Assembly: GCF_900167555.1 (NCBI RefSeq)
Contig: NZ_FUYF01000002.1
Span: 186,001-250,000, forward strand
Length of the DNA: 64,000 bases
Source of the DNA: Gemmiger formicilis
GTDB taxonomy: Bacteria > Bacillota > Clostridia > Oscillospirales > Ruminococcaceae
Direction of reading: 5' to 3'
Shown: piece after piece, positions 8,672 to 18,974 of the stretch
How the letters are laid out: each line of letters begins with the position of its first letter
Position numbering within the stretch: position 1 is the first letter of the stretch
Notes under the pieces: model-generated
Databases searched by the model: none
Told to the model about the DNA's origin: nothing
What the model saw: only the letters and a program-made list of their open reading frames with translations
Program-made: the position numbers and the translations under genes

Positions 8672-9406
8672 TTACTTCCCTTTCTTCTCCGCTTCCAGCT
8701 TCTGCTTCTTGGCGATATACTTCTCCAGCTTGCGCTCGCCCCAGCCGTCGATCTCGGCCTGCTTAGCGCGCTCGATGCCCAGCGCACCGGCGGGCACATC
8801 ATGGCCGATGGTGGAGCCGGCAGCCGTGAACGCATGGTCGCCGATGGTGACGGGTGCGACCAGGTTCGTGTTGCAGCCGATGAACGCATAGTCGCCGATG
8901 GTCGTGTGGAACTTGCCCTCGCCGTCGTAGTTGCAGGTGACGGTACCGCAGCCGAAGTTGCAGTACTTGCCCACCGTGGCATCGCCGATGTAGGTCAGGT
9001 GGCTGACCGTGTTGCCCTCGGCAAAGTCGGCGTTCTTCGTTTCGACATAAGCGCCCAGATGGCAGCCCTCGGCGGTTTTGGTGCCGACGCGCACATGGGT
9101 GAAGGGACCGATCTTGTTGTTGGGGCCGATGTGGCTCCCATAGCACTGGCTGGCATTGATCGTGGACCCGGCGTCAACGACGGTATCCTCCAGCAGGGTG
9201 TTGGGGCCGATGACGCAGTCCGGGCCGACGACCGTCTGGCCGCGCAGGATGCAGCCCGGCAGGATGGTCGCACCGGGGGCAATGATGACCTCCGGCTCAA
9301 TGCAGACGTTATCACTGATAAAATTCACGCCGTTATCCAGATGGCGCTCAAACGTGGCGGCATAGCGCTGCTGTGCCAGCTCGAAATTCTCTCTTGCGGT
9401 AGACAT
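8672..9406 (-). CDS. Stand-alone GlmU-type acetyltransferase (C-terminal half only)
   Basis: A 244-residue left-handed beta-helix protein matching the C-terminal acetyltransferase half of GlmU, which makes N-acetylglucosamine-1-phosphate for cell-wall precursors. Hexapeptide repeats run from about residue 35 to 205. The active-site region is intact: VSHLTYIGDATVG with the catalytic His, then CNYDGEGKFHTTIGD and LVAPVTIGD, ending in GWGERKLEKYIAKKQ as in full-length GlmU. The N-terminal uridyltransferase half (GxG...RM.S nucleotide-binding start) is absent, and no such gene lies nearby. This is therefore a split-GlmU arrangement or a specialised acetyltransferase. Gene order with pth and mfd fits the classical glmU locus. 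A predicted promoter lies at 9564-9592. Confidence 0.85.
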   Translation of the reverse strand: MSTARENFELAQQRYAATFERHLDNGVNFISDNVCIEPEVIIAPGATILPGCILRGQTVVGPDCVIGPNTLLEDTVVDAGSTINASQCYGSHIGPNNKIGPFTHVRVGTKTAEGCHLGAYVETKNADFAEGNTVSHLTYIGDATVGKYCNFGCGTVTCNYDGEGKFHTTIGDYAFIGCNTNLVAPVTIGDHAFTAAGSTIGHDVPAGALGIERAKQAEIDGWGERKLEKYIAKKQKLEAEKKGK

Positions 9407-9479
9407 ATAGCGGTTCTTCCTTTATACACTCATTTCGTGCCCGCGGCGCACGGGGGCTGCCGACGGACCTTATACCTAT

Positions 9480-9557
9480 GGCAATACCGCATAATTCCAA
9501 GTGCCGATACGCCGAAGCGGTGCTTACGCCGTAAGGCGGGAATTATGCGGTGCTGCC
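9480..9557. repeat. Stem-loop repeat, copy 1 (78 bp)
   Basis: Terminal arms GGCAATACCGCATAATTCC and GGAATTATGCGGTGCTGCC are inverted and enclose GTGCCGATACGCCGAAGCGG and TGCTTACGCCGTAAGGCG. A longer copy lies at 39970-40068. In transcripts of the glmU(C) gene it would occupy the very 5' end of the leader, since the predicted -10 box is at 9564-9569. Confidence 0.8.
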
Positions 9558-9563
9558 CTATAT

Positions 9564-9592
9564 ATTGTATAACATGCGGCGCATTTTAGCAA
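9564..9592 (-). promoter_or_regulatory. Promoter of the glmU(C)-pth-SH3b-mfd cluster
   Basis: Read on the minus strand: TTGCTA (9592-9587), 17-bp spacer, TACAAT (9569-9564). The stem-loop repeat at 9480-9557 starts immediately downstream. The rest of the 9407-9865 gap is AT-rich and holds this promoter, the repeat and the ppdK promoter; no gene is visible. Confidence 0.6.
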
Positions 9593-9779
9593 GCCGAAAA
9601 ACGCCGTTCGCCGCAAAAATTTACCGCGGCACTCAAAAAGAAAAAAGTGACAGCTCAAAAATATTTCGAACTTCCCACCCATTATAAAATACACGATTTT
9701 TGTGCAAATTGCAATACCTGAACCAAAAAAGTTTGGCTACTTTTCAGCGAAACTATTGAGCATTTTTTTAACAATCTAC

Positions 9780-9842
9780 TGGAAATCTGTCTTTCGGTCT
9801 GTTATAATGGACTATGCAAACATGATTTATGTGATGCAAACA
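9780..9842 (+). promoter_or_regulatory. ppdK promoter with paired 9-bp direct repeats
   Basis: TGGAAA (9780-9785), 17-bp spacer, then TATAAT (9803-9808) with an extended -10 TG at 9800-9801. Just downstream, ATGCAAACA occurs twice (9814-9822 and 9834-9842), exactly 20 bp apart, at and after the expected start site. This spacing of two helical turns suggests binding of a dimeric regulator. The regulator is unknown. Confidence 0.6.
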
Positions 9843-9865
9843 CGTCACCAATTTGGGAGGTAACT

Positions 9866-12532
<2,667 letters not shown>

Positions 12533-12662
12533 TTTGCCAGCGAGTATAAACCATTAAGTTGAATTACGAACAGGCTCGCGCCTATCGAAATTCGCGTGGT
12601 TACGTACTTTGGCCGGGGAATTGGAAAGACCTGACAGTTAAGGTTCTTCTATAAATCCTATC

Positions 12663-12701
12663 AAGTCCCGAATTGCTTGTATCTGCAATTCGGGACTTTT
12701 T
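12663..12701 (+). terminator. ppdK intrinsic terminator
   Basis: A 14-bp perfect stem, AAGTCCCGAATTGC (12663-12676) and GCAATTCGGGACTT (12684-12697), with a 7-nt loop and then TTTTGTTTT. Confidence 0.9.
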
Positions 12702-12797
12702 GTTTTATTTTGCCCTGTTTTGTACATTTTCCTGAAAATGTACACGGTTTGATGGGTCAGACAAAAAAGCGCACTCCCTTCGGTGTGCGCTCGGATT

Positions 12798-13814
12798 TCA
12801 CGTCTGCGTCGATTCCCGCAGGCTTACCTGGTAACCCAACTCCATGCGGGCTTCAACAGGCTGCCCCTGCAAGGCGCACAGCAGCTGCTGCGTTGCTTTT
12901 AAGCCAAGGATATCCGCATTAAACTGCACGGCGGTGATGGGCGGCACGGTATTGACCAGATTCTCATTATCATACAGCGACGCCAGCCGGATATCCTGCG
13001 GCACGCGCAGGTTCAGCTGCTTGAGCATATTCAGCGTCAGCTGTGCCAGCCGTTCGTCCATGCACAGGATGCAATCCGCCCCGCGCTCTACAGCCTGCTG
13101 CACAGCCTCCATGCGCAAATCGTCGCTTTCCAGCTCCAAAAACAGCAGGCTTTCGTCAATTTTTTGCCCCATCTTGACATAAGCCTGCCGGAAGCCCTCC
13201 AATCGGGATTGGTTGACGGTGTACAGCATACTGCCGCCCAGCAGCGCGATATGCTTCATGCCCTTCATCAGCAGCAGACTGGTCATCTCACGGCAGCCGC
13301 CCACCTGGTCATGGTCAACGGAAAGTACCTGATCGTCCTCCGGCTGACCGATGGCGACAAACGGCACCTTGCGCGCCTTCAGCAGCGGGATCAAGGGGTC
13401 ACGCTCCAGTGTGCGGGTCAAGATCAGACCATCGATTTTGCGGTTATCCAGCAGTCGTTCCACAGGGCGGGTTTCGTTTTCGCCCACCAGCGTCAGCAGG
13501 ACATCGTAGTCGGAATCCCCGGCAACCTGATAGACAGAGCGCATCACCTTGCGCAAAAAGGGCAGCTCAAAGTCGGAAAATTGCGTGGAAATCACCAGCG
13601 AAATATTGTAGGAGCAGCGCTTCACCAGCCCGCGCGCCATCATACTGGGGGTATAGTTATGCTCTTTTACATAGTCCAGCACGCGTTGGCGGGTTGTTGC
13701 GCTGATGCGCCCGTTGCCGGATATGGCACGGGACACGGTTGTCTTGGATACGCCAAGCGCCTGCGCGATTTGCGTGATATCGATCGGCTTGTCGTTCTTC
13801 GGCAAAGGTGACAT
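12798..13814 (-). CDS. LacI/GalR-family transcriptional regulator
   Basis: A 338-residue regulator. The N-terminal helix-turn-helix (ITQIAQALGVSKTTVSRAIS, residues ~13-32) and hinge helix (YTPSMMARGL) are typical of LacI proteins. A periplasmic-binding-protein-like sensor domain follows (residues ~65-335), with FVAIGQPEDDQVLSVDHDQVG and GMKHIALLGG. The effector is probably a sugar but cannot be told. The gene is convergent with ppdK, monocistronic, and has a near-consensus promoter at 13846-13874. GGAG lies 10 nt before the ATG. The AT-rich stretch between the -10 box and the start (ATGATAATGATAAATA) could hold an autoregulatory operator. The target genes are not evident; ppdK is the nearest candidate, by proximity only. 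Confidence 0.92.
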   Translation of the reverse strand: MSPLPKNDKPIDITQIAQALGVSKTTVSRAISGNGRISATTRQRVLDYVKEHNYTPSMMARGLVKRCSYNISLVISTQFSDFELPFLRKVMRSVYQVAGDSDYDVLLTLVGENETRPVERLLDNRKIDGLILTRTLERDPLIPLLKARKVPFVAIGQPEDDQVLSVDHDQVGGCREMTSLLLMKGMKHIALLGGSMLYTVNQSRLEGFRQAYVKMGQKIDESLLFLELESDDLRMEAVQQAVERGADCILCMDERLAQLTLNMLKQLNLRVPQDIRLASLYDNENLVNTVPPITAVQFNADILGLKATQQLLCALQGQPVEARMELGYQVSLRESTQT

Positions 13815-13845
13815 GGTTTCTCATCTCCGATATGTATTTATCATT

Positions 13846-13874
13846 ATCATAATCGTTTTTTGCCGAATCGTCAA
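13846..13874 (-). promoter_or_regulatory. Promoter of the lacI-family gene
   Basis: Read on the minus strand: TTGACG (13874-13869), 17-bp spacer, TATGAT (13851-13846), about 32 bp before the start codon. Confidence 0.75.
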
Positions 13875-13909
13875 TTATTTCTTGCGTAAAGCTTCCCCTT
13901 GCACAGCCC

Positions 13910-16900
13910 TCACACCGTTCGTCTGCACAGTTTTTTGCGTAATTTACGGCACAGGGCGCGTACCTCCTGCGCGGTTTCGGCGGTGCATGGATCGGGCGCA
14001 AACTGTGCCGCCTGTACGGCATCCAGCAGGTGCTGCACGGTTTCGCGGTCCGTCTGCGGGCAATGCGTTTGCAGAAATTCCGCAAATGCCGCTTCGTCAG
14101 AGGACACCTCCGCCGCCAGCCCGCAGCGCCGCATCTTGCGATGGAGCGCACAAAATTCTGCCTGTACGGTCTGCAAAGGTGTGCGCCTTGCACGGCGCAG
14201 AAGTGCCAAGGCCAAGACGAGCAGCAGCAAAACCGTAGGCAGCACCCACAAAAGCGGGACGCTTTGCGGCGTTTCGGTAGGGGAGTCGGCCTCCTGCCGC
14301 GCGGGCAGAGGTGTATCACTGTCTGCGGCATTTTGCCCTGCCTGTGCGGCATCGGCGGCAAGCTCGCCCTCGGTCAGTTCGGCTGTCATACCGGGGGTGA
14401 CCTCCAGCGGCGTCCAGCCCTGCCCGGAAAGGTAAATCTCTGCCCAGGCGTGGGCGTTGTCGTCCTGCAAAACAGCACGGCAGCTGCCGTCGCCCGCAGC
14501 GGTAAACAGACTTTGCGGTGCGGCGTAGCCTACCACATATCGGGCGGGCAGCCCCACCATGCGGCACAGCAGCACCGCTGCCGAGGCAAACTGTGTGCTG
14601 CTGCCCGTGTGGCTCTCGCTCAGGAAATACAGCAGCGGGTCGGTGTCGTCGGGTGTCTCGGCGTCCGCGCTGTAACGGCAGTGCTCGTTCAGCCAGCTGC
14701 GCACCAGTGCGCGTCGGCCATCGATGTCATCATCCCTGAGTTTGCGCTCCTTCACCAGCGCAGCCAGTTCCTTGTCTATGGCATCGTACCCGGCACCGTC
14801 GGGCACATCCAGGCAGCGCGCACGAACATACGCGGCGTAGGCGCTTTCCAGACGGTCCAGCACCCCCGCGTCATCATCGTCACGGGCCGCCAGCAGTTCC
14901 TTTGCCTGTTTGCGCGGAAAATAGTAGAACATATCGTCCTGCACGGTCTGCCCCGCTATGGCTCCGTCGCCGTCCGGCGTGTAGTAGTCGTTAAAATATG
15001 CGTTGTACGGCGCAAACGTGTAGGCATCGTTTGCATGCAGACGCTGTACGGTCATTTGCCGCGGCTGTGCGCCGCTGTATGCCGCGCGCAAAAACGGCAG
15101 GTTCGCAATGGCAAGCCGCCCGTCGCCGTCGGTTTTCCAGTTTGCTGCGGCACTGTCGAAGGCAGCGGCATTCCCTGCCTGCCAGCTTGTGCCGTCATAG
15201 TCCACGCCGATAAACCCGCGCAGGTAGACGGTCTCCTCCGGCTTGGCGTCGGTCGTGACCATTATATCCTCCAGCCCCGTCAGCGCCAGGCCGTCGCCCC
15301 GTGTCAGGCTGCCGTCCTCCACGCCGCCCGCAGCAGCGCTGACATGGAAATTCAGTGCCCCGCCGCTGATTTTCGGCAGCCACTCGATCGCCGCGCTCAG
15401 CCCGGCCGCGCAGATTTTGTCGGTCACAGGCTGCAGCGCGTTCAAGGGCAGCATCAGCACGGGGCGCAGTGCCAGGGCAGGCAAAAACAGCACCGCGCAA
15501 ATGGCAGCCATGCCGACACCGGCCAGCCTTTGGTTTATGCGGTGGGTCTGCAGGTTGGCGGCATAGACAGCGGAACCCTTGCCGCGCCACAGCCGTTTGC
15601 GCACCAGCGACCGCGCCGCCGCACAGCTTCCCAACCAGCCCGGCAAAAGCAGCAGCCAGCCCAAAACGGCACGGCCCGTCCCCGCCAACAGCGTGAACAC
15701 CACGATCGGCAGAAGCACCGCCCCCAGCAACAGCGCGTCGGTGTGGCGGGCTGTCAGCGCGGCCAAAAACATTGTAAACGGCACTGCCGTCAGCAGCGCA
15801 AACAGGCCCATCTGCGCCGAAACCGGCGAGGCGGACAACACAAAATTTGCGTTGAAGCGTGTATCCAGGCACAGCCTGACGGCATCCGCGCACTGTGCCG
15901 CACCGGCCAAAAACGGCTGCTGCACGGCAAACAGCAGCACCAGATACCCCACGGCCAGCGCCAGCGCCACGCCGTAACGGCCCGCCTTGGAAAGCGGGAC
16001 GCGGTGCAGTGCCGGCCACGCCGCACACAGTGCCGCCACGCCAAGCCACACCCAAATCGGCAATGCCAGTGCAAACGCACCGTTCAGTGCCGTCAGCAAG
16101 CCCAAGGCCAGCAGTTCCGAAATCAGCAGATCCGCCGCCGTTTCCGCCATGGGGTGGGCAGCGGCCTTGGTGCGGGGCAGCAGCACACGGTCCACAAATA
16201 CCAGCCCCGTAGCGGGGTCGGTGTCCTTGCGGCGGGTCAATCTGCGCAGCCGCTTTACGGCGGCCTGCCCAAAGTGCAACAACTGCTGCGGCGCGTCGGC
16301 CCCCTCAGCCAAAACGCTGCCCGCAGGGTCAGCGCGGTAGGTTGCGCCCAACGGCTCGCGCACGGTCAACTCGCCCACGCGGGCGGTCAGTTTCCAGTGG
16401 ATCAGCTTCGGTGAATCGCCTGCACGGTAGGGGCGCAGATCATAAACGCCGTCGGTCAAATCGCAGCCCGCCGCAGTCACTTTTTCGGCGCAGTTCTGCG
16501 GTTTTGTGCCTGCGCCGTCGTCCTCGCCCTCGGCGGGGGGCAGCACACACAGTTCTCTGCTTTGGGGCGGCACGGCGCAGTGCGCGGCAAACAGCCCCAA
16601 CGGGTCGCGCACGGTGGCTTCCCGCACACGGAACCGCCACAGACTGCTTTTTGCTGCGCGCAGGGTCACGCGCAAATCGGCACACTGATGCGGGGCCAGC
16701 ATCGCACCGCAGGGCAGTTCAATGGCCGTTCCGCTTTCGGCGTCCACAGCCTGCAAAACGACACGCAGCTCCGGCACGGGCCGCCGCCCGTTGTTGTGCA
16801 GTTTCACCAGTACGGCAAAATCCTCGTCGGGGTGCACGGGGCGGGCAGGCAGCTGCAGCGTTACCGTCACATCCCTGCGCAGTGTGCGGACATACCACGC

Positions 16901-17020
16901 CAAAAAGCCGACCAGCAGCACCGCCAGTGACACCAAAAAGACCGCAAACGACGTGCGGCTGACCGCTGCCGCGGCAAACAGCACGGCCAGCAGCAGCGCG
17001 CAGCCCACCTTACCTGCCAT
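13910..17020 (-). CDS. DUF58 domain fused to a TgpA-like transglutaminase membrane protein; catalytic Cys replaced by Ser
   Basis: A 1036-residue membrane protein joining two proteins that are normally separate. Residues ~1-280 form a DUF58 protein: two N-terminal helices, then a beta domain ending in the family signature DLRPYRAGDSPKLIHWKLTA. Residues ~300-520 contain several membrane helices. The extracellular part carries a transglutaminase-like core and is followed by one more helix and a cytoplasmic tail, the TgpA plan. In the core, the usual G-x-C-x-x-F-A active-site segment reads GSSTQFASA, so the expected Cys is Ser808 (codon 14597-14599). His857 (NAHAWAEIY) and Glu873 (LEVTPG) occupy the other triad positions. 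ATG 17020 follows CCGGAG and overlaps the end of the MoxR gene by 11 bp. I infer it is a binding or scaffold protein rather than a Cys enzyme. Confidence 0.85.
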   Translation of the reverse strand: MAGKVGCALLLAVLFAAAAVSRTSFAVFLVSLAVLLVGFLAWYVRTLRRDVTVTLQLPARPVHPDEDFAVLVKLHNNGRRPVPELRVVLQAVDAESGTAIELPCGAMLAPHQCADLRVTLRAAKSSLWRFRVREATVRDPLGLFAAHCAVPPQSRELCVLPPAEGEDDGAGTKPQNCAEKVTAAGCDLTDGVYDLRPYRAGDSPKLIHWKLTARVGELTVREPLGATYRADPAGSVLAEGADAPQQLLHFGQAAVKRLRRLTRRKDTDPATGLVFVDRVLLPRTKAAAHPMAETAADLLISELLALGLLTALNGAFALALPIWVWLGVAALCAAWPALHRVPLSKAGRYGVALALAVGYLVLLFAVQQPFLAGAAQCADAVRLCLDTRFNANFVLSASPVSAQMGLFALLTAVPFTMFLAALTARHTDALLLGAVLLPIVVFTLLAGTGRAVLGWLLLLPGWLGSCAAARSLVRKRLWRGKGSAVYAANLQTHRINQRLAGVGMAAICAVLFLPALALRPVLMLPLNALQPVTDKICAAGLSAAIEWLPKISGGALNFHVSAAAGGVEDGSLTRGDGLALTGLEDIMVTTDAKPEETVYLRGFIGVDYDGTSWQAGNAAAFDSAAANWKTDGDGRLAIANLPFLRAAYSGAQPRQMTVQRLHANDAYTFAPYNAYFNDYYTPDGDGAIAGQTVQDDMFYYFPRKQAKELLAARDDDDAGVLDRLESAYAAYVRARCLDVPDGAGYDAIDKELAALVKERKLRDDDIDGRRALVRSWLNEHCRYSADAETPDDTDPLLYFLSESHTGSSTQFASAAVLLCRMVGLPARYVVGYAAPQSLFTAAGDGSCRAVLQDDNAHAWAEIYLSGQGWTPLEVTPGMTAELTEGELAADAAQAGQNAADSDTPLPARQEADSPTETPQSVPLLWVLPTVLLLLVLALALLRRARRTPLQTVQAEFCALHRKMRRCGLAAEVSSDEAAFAEFLQTHCPQTDRETVQHLLDAVQAAQFAPDPCTAETAQEVRALCRKLRKKLCRRTV

Positions 17021-17969
17021 GGAACGGTTTCTCCGGGCGGGGGCGCGGCACGGTGTGCAGAACATCGTCAAGGATATTCTGCACTGTATCGCCGCCGGTG
17101 CGGGCCTGTTCGGTCAGGCACAGACGGTGGCGGGCCGCATCGGCAAAAATCGCGGTAATATCCTGCGGGGCCACATAATTGCGCCCGCTCAGAAAAGCCG
17201 CCGCGCGCGCCATACCGGCCACTGCCAGCGACGCACGGGGCGAAAGCCCCAGCATCAGGCGGCTGTCCTGCCGCGTCGCACGGGAGAGTTCCACGATATA
17301 CCGTCTGATTTCATCGCTCATATATACTGCGTCTACCTGCTGCTGCATAGCCAGCAGGTCGTTTTTGTCCATCACCGGCTGCACACGGTCCAGCAGGGCG
17401 CGGCGTGGCTGGCGGGACAAAATCTCCATTTCCGCCTCCGCATCGGGGTAACCCATGACCACGCAGACCATAAAGCGGTCCAGCTGGGATTCCGGCAGCA
17501 TCTGCGTACCCACCGAGCCGACGGGGTTTTCCGTTGCAAAAACGGTAAACGGCTGCGGCAGAACGCGCGTCACGCCGTCCACCGTGACGGCGCTTTCCTC
17601 CATGACTTCCAGCAAGGCGGACTGGGTGCGGGCGCTGGTACGGTTGATTTCATCGGCCAAAAACAGGTTGCACATCACCGCGCCGGGGTGGTACACAAAT
17701 TTGCCGGTTTCCTTTTGGTACAGTGAGAACCCCACAATGTCGGACGGCAGAACGTCGGGGGTAAACTGCACGCGGTTTTGGGTCAGGTCCATAGCGCGGG
17801 CAAACGCCTGTGCCAGCGTAGTTTTGCCCACGCCGGGGATATCCTCAATCAGCACATGGCCGCGGGCCAGTATCGCCATCATGATTTTCAGCACGACTTC
17901 CGGCTTGCCCAGCACCGCCTTGCTTACCTCGGCTGTAACGGCCAGCGCCTTTTCGTTGATATTCTGCAT
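17010..17969 (-). CDS. MoxR-family AAA+ ATPase
   Basis: A 319-residue MoxR ATPase. Walker A IPGVGKTT (residues 44-51), Walker B LFLADEINR (102-110), sensor 1 region VFATENPVG, and the C-terminal lid with the conserved ISPRA-like LMLGLSPRASLA. MoxR proteins act as chaperone-like ATPases, often paired with DUF58 and transglutaminase proteins. Here the DUF58-transglutaminase fusion is directly downstream with an 11-bp overlap. Upstream, the class C sortase stop codon is only 3 bp before its ATG. The MoxR/DUF58 pair thus appears translationally tied to the pilus sortases. The family call is certain; the substrate is unknown. Confidence 0.95.
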   Translation of the reverse strand: MQNINEKALAVTAEVSKAVLGKPEVVLKIMMAILARGHVLIEDIPGVGKTTLAQAFARAMDLTQNRVQFTPDVLPSDIVGFSLYQKETGKFVYHPGAVMCNLFLADEINRTSARTQSALLEVMEESAVTVDGVTRVLPQPFTVFATENPVGSVGTQMLPESQLDRFMVCVVMGYPDAEAEMEILSRQPRRALLDRVQPVMDKNDLLAMQQQVDAVYMSDEIRRYIVELSRATRQDSRLMLGLSPRASLAVAGMARAAAFLSGRNYVAPQDITAIFADAARHRLCLTEQARTGGDTVQNILDDVLHTVPRPRPEKPFHGR

Positions 17970-17972
17970 GGG

Positions 17973-18974
17973 TCAATCCTTTCTATGCCTGCGCCAAATC
18001 AGCATACAGCCGATCACGGCGGCAATCAGCAGGCATCCCGCCCACAGGGCGTTGTTTTCCAGCCAAATCATCCAGTTGGAGTACGCGCCGCCCGCGTTTT
18101 CGCCGCCGCCCTCGTGGGGCAGGGGAGTGATACTTTCGGGGGTGACTTCCTCCAGCGCGGAGGTTCCGTCGGCCTCCACCGTCACTTGGCGCGGTGCGGC
18201 GTCCCAGGTTTCGTCACACTCGGCCAGGTCTGCCGCATGGGTGGCGGCCTCTGCGTCGGGGTCGCGCTCGGCTATCACCAGGTAGCGCTGGGTGTTTTGG
18301 GTGTAGGGGTGGCAGGTCGTCAGGGTAAGCAGGTCGCGGCCGGGCTGTATCAGCACGGCGTTTATGTCGTCCGGCTGTATAATTTTCAGCTCGCACACGC
18401 GGTAAACCAGCGTGTCCCACGGCGTTGTCAGGGTAATTTTGTCGCCGATTTGTATCTGCTGCACGTTGCGCAGCATTTCCGCGCCGTAATAGCCGCGGTG
18501 GGCGGCAATGACGGTGTTGGTGTTTTCGCCGCCCAGCGGCATGGAGGTCTGCCCCAGCAGCGCGCCGCCGCGGGCCATGTTGGCCGCGTTGGCCCCCAGA
18601 TAAACAGGCAGTTCCAAGTCCAGACGCGGTATCCACAGCGCGGCGATAACGTCGTCGGGCAAGCCGTAGCCCGTCAGGTCAAAGGCGGGGGTCTCGTAGG
18701 CAAAGGGGTCTTTCAGGCCGCTTTGGCCTTGGGCAAAAAGCTGTTGGTTGTAGGCCAGAAACGCGTCGTACAGTTCGGGGTAGGCGCGCGCGGGTTCGGC
18801 GGCGGAGGTTTCGGGCGCGGCGGGGGCGGCAGCTTCGGCGGCCTGCACAAATTTTTGCACGGTTTTTGTGCTTTTCTGCTCCGTCAGATATCGGCTGACC
18901 GTGGGCTGCAGCATCAGCCCTACGCCCAGCAAAATTGCCAGCCATGCAAAAATTTGCAGAAACAGGCGTTTCAT
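17973..18974 (-). CDS. Class C sortase (second of pair) with DPF lid and long C-terminal tail
   Basis: A 333-residue sortase with an N-terminal membrane helix (residues 5-24), an Ala-rich spacer, and a sortase barrel. Catalytic residues are His159 (IAAHRGYYG), Cys221 (LTTCHPY) and Arg230. A DPF motif at residues 89-91 corresponds to the active-site lid of pilus-building class C sortases. After the barrel comes an unusual acidic extension of about 70 residues and a C-terminal helix (about 310-326) ending in RRHRKD. Class C sortases link pilin subunits through a lysine and the LPxTG threonine. Its ATG overlaps the previous sortase stop by one base. The neighbouring pilin and adhesin are the expected substrates. 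Confidence 0.9.
   Translation of the reverse strand: MKRLFLQIFAWLAILLGVGLMLQPTVSRYLTEQKSTKTVQKFVQAAEAAAPAAPETSAAEPARAYPELYDAFLAYNQQLFAQGQSGLKDPFAYETPAFDLTGYGLPDDVIAALWIPRLDLELPVYLGANAANMARGGALLGQTSMPLGGENTNTVIAAHRGYYGAEMLRNVQQIQIGDKITLTTPWDTLVYRVCELKIIQPDDINAVLIQPGRDLLTLTTCHPYTQNTQRYLVIAERDPDAEAATHAADLAECDETWDAAPRQVTVEADGTSALEEVTPESITPLPHEGGGENAGGAYSNWMIWLENNALWAGCLLIAAVIGCMLIWRRHRKD

Noticed and set aside
12533-12662. Possible tRNA or small RNA gene after ppdK
   Set aside because: No cloverleaf arms or TTCGAATC-type T-loop are present. The segment is an ordinary 3' untranslated region leading to the terminator.
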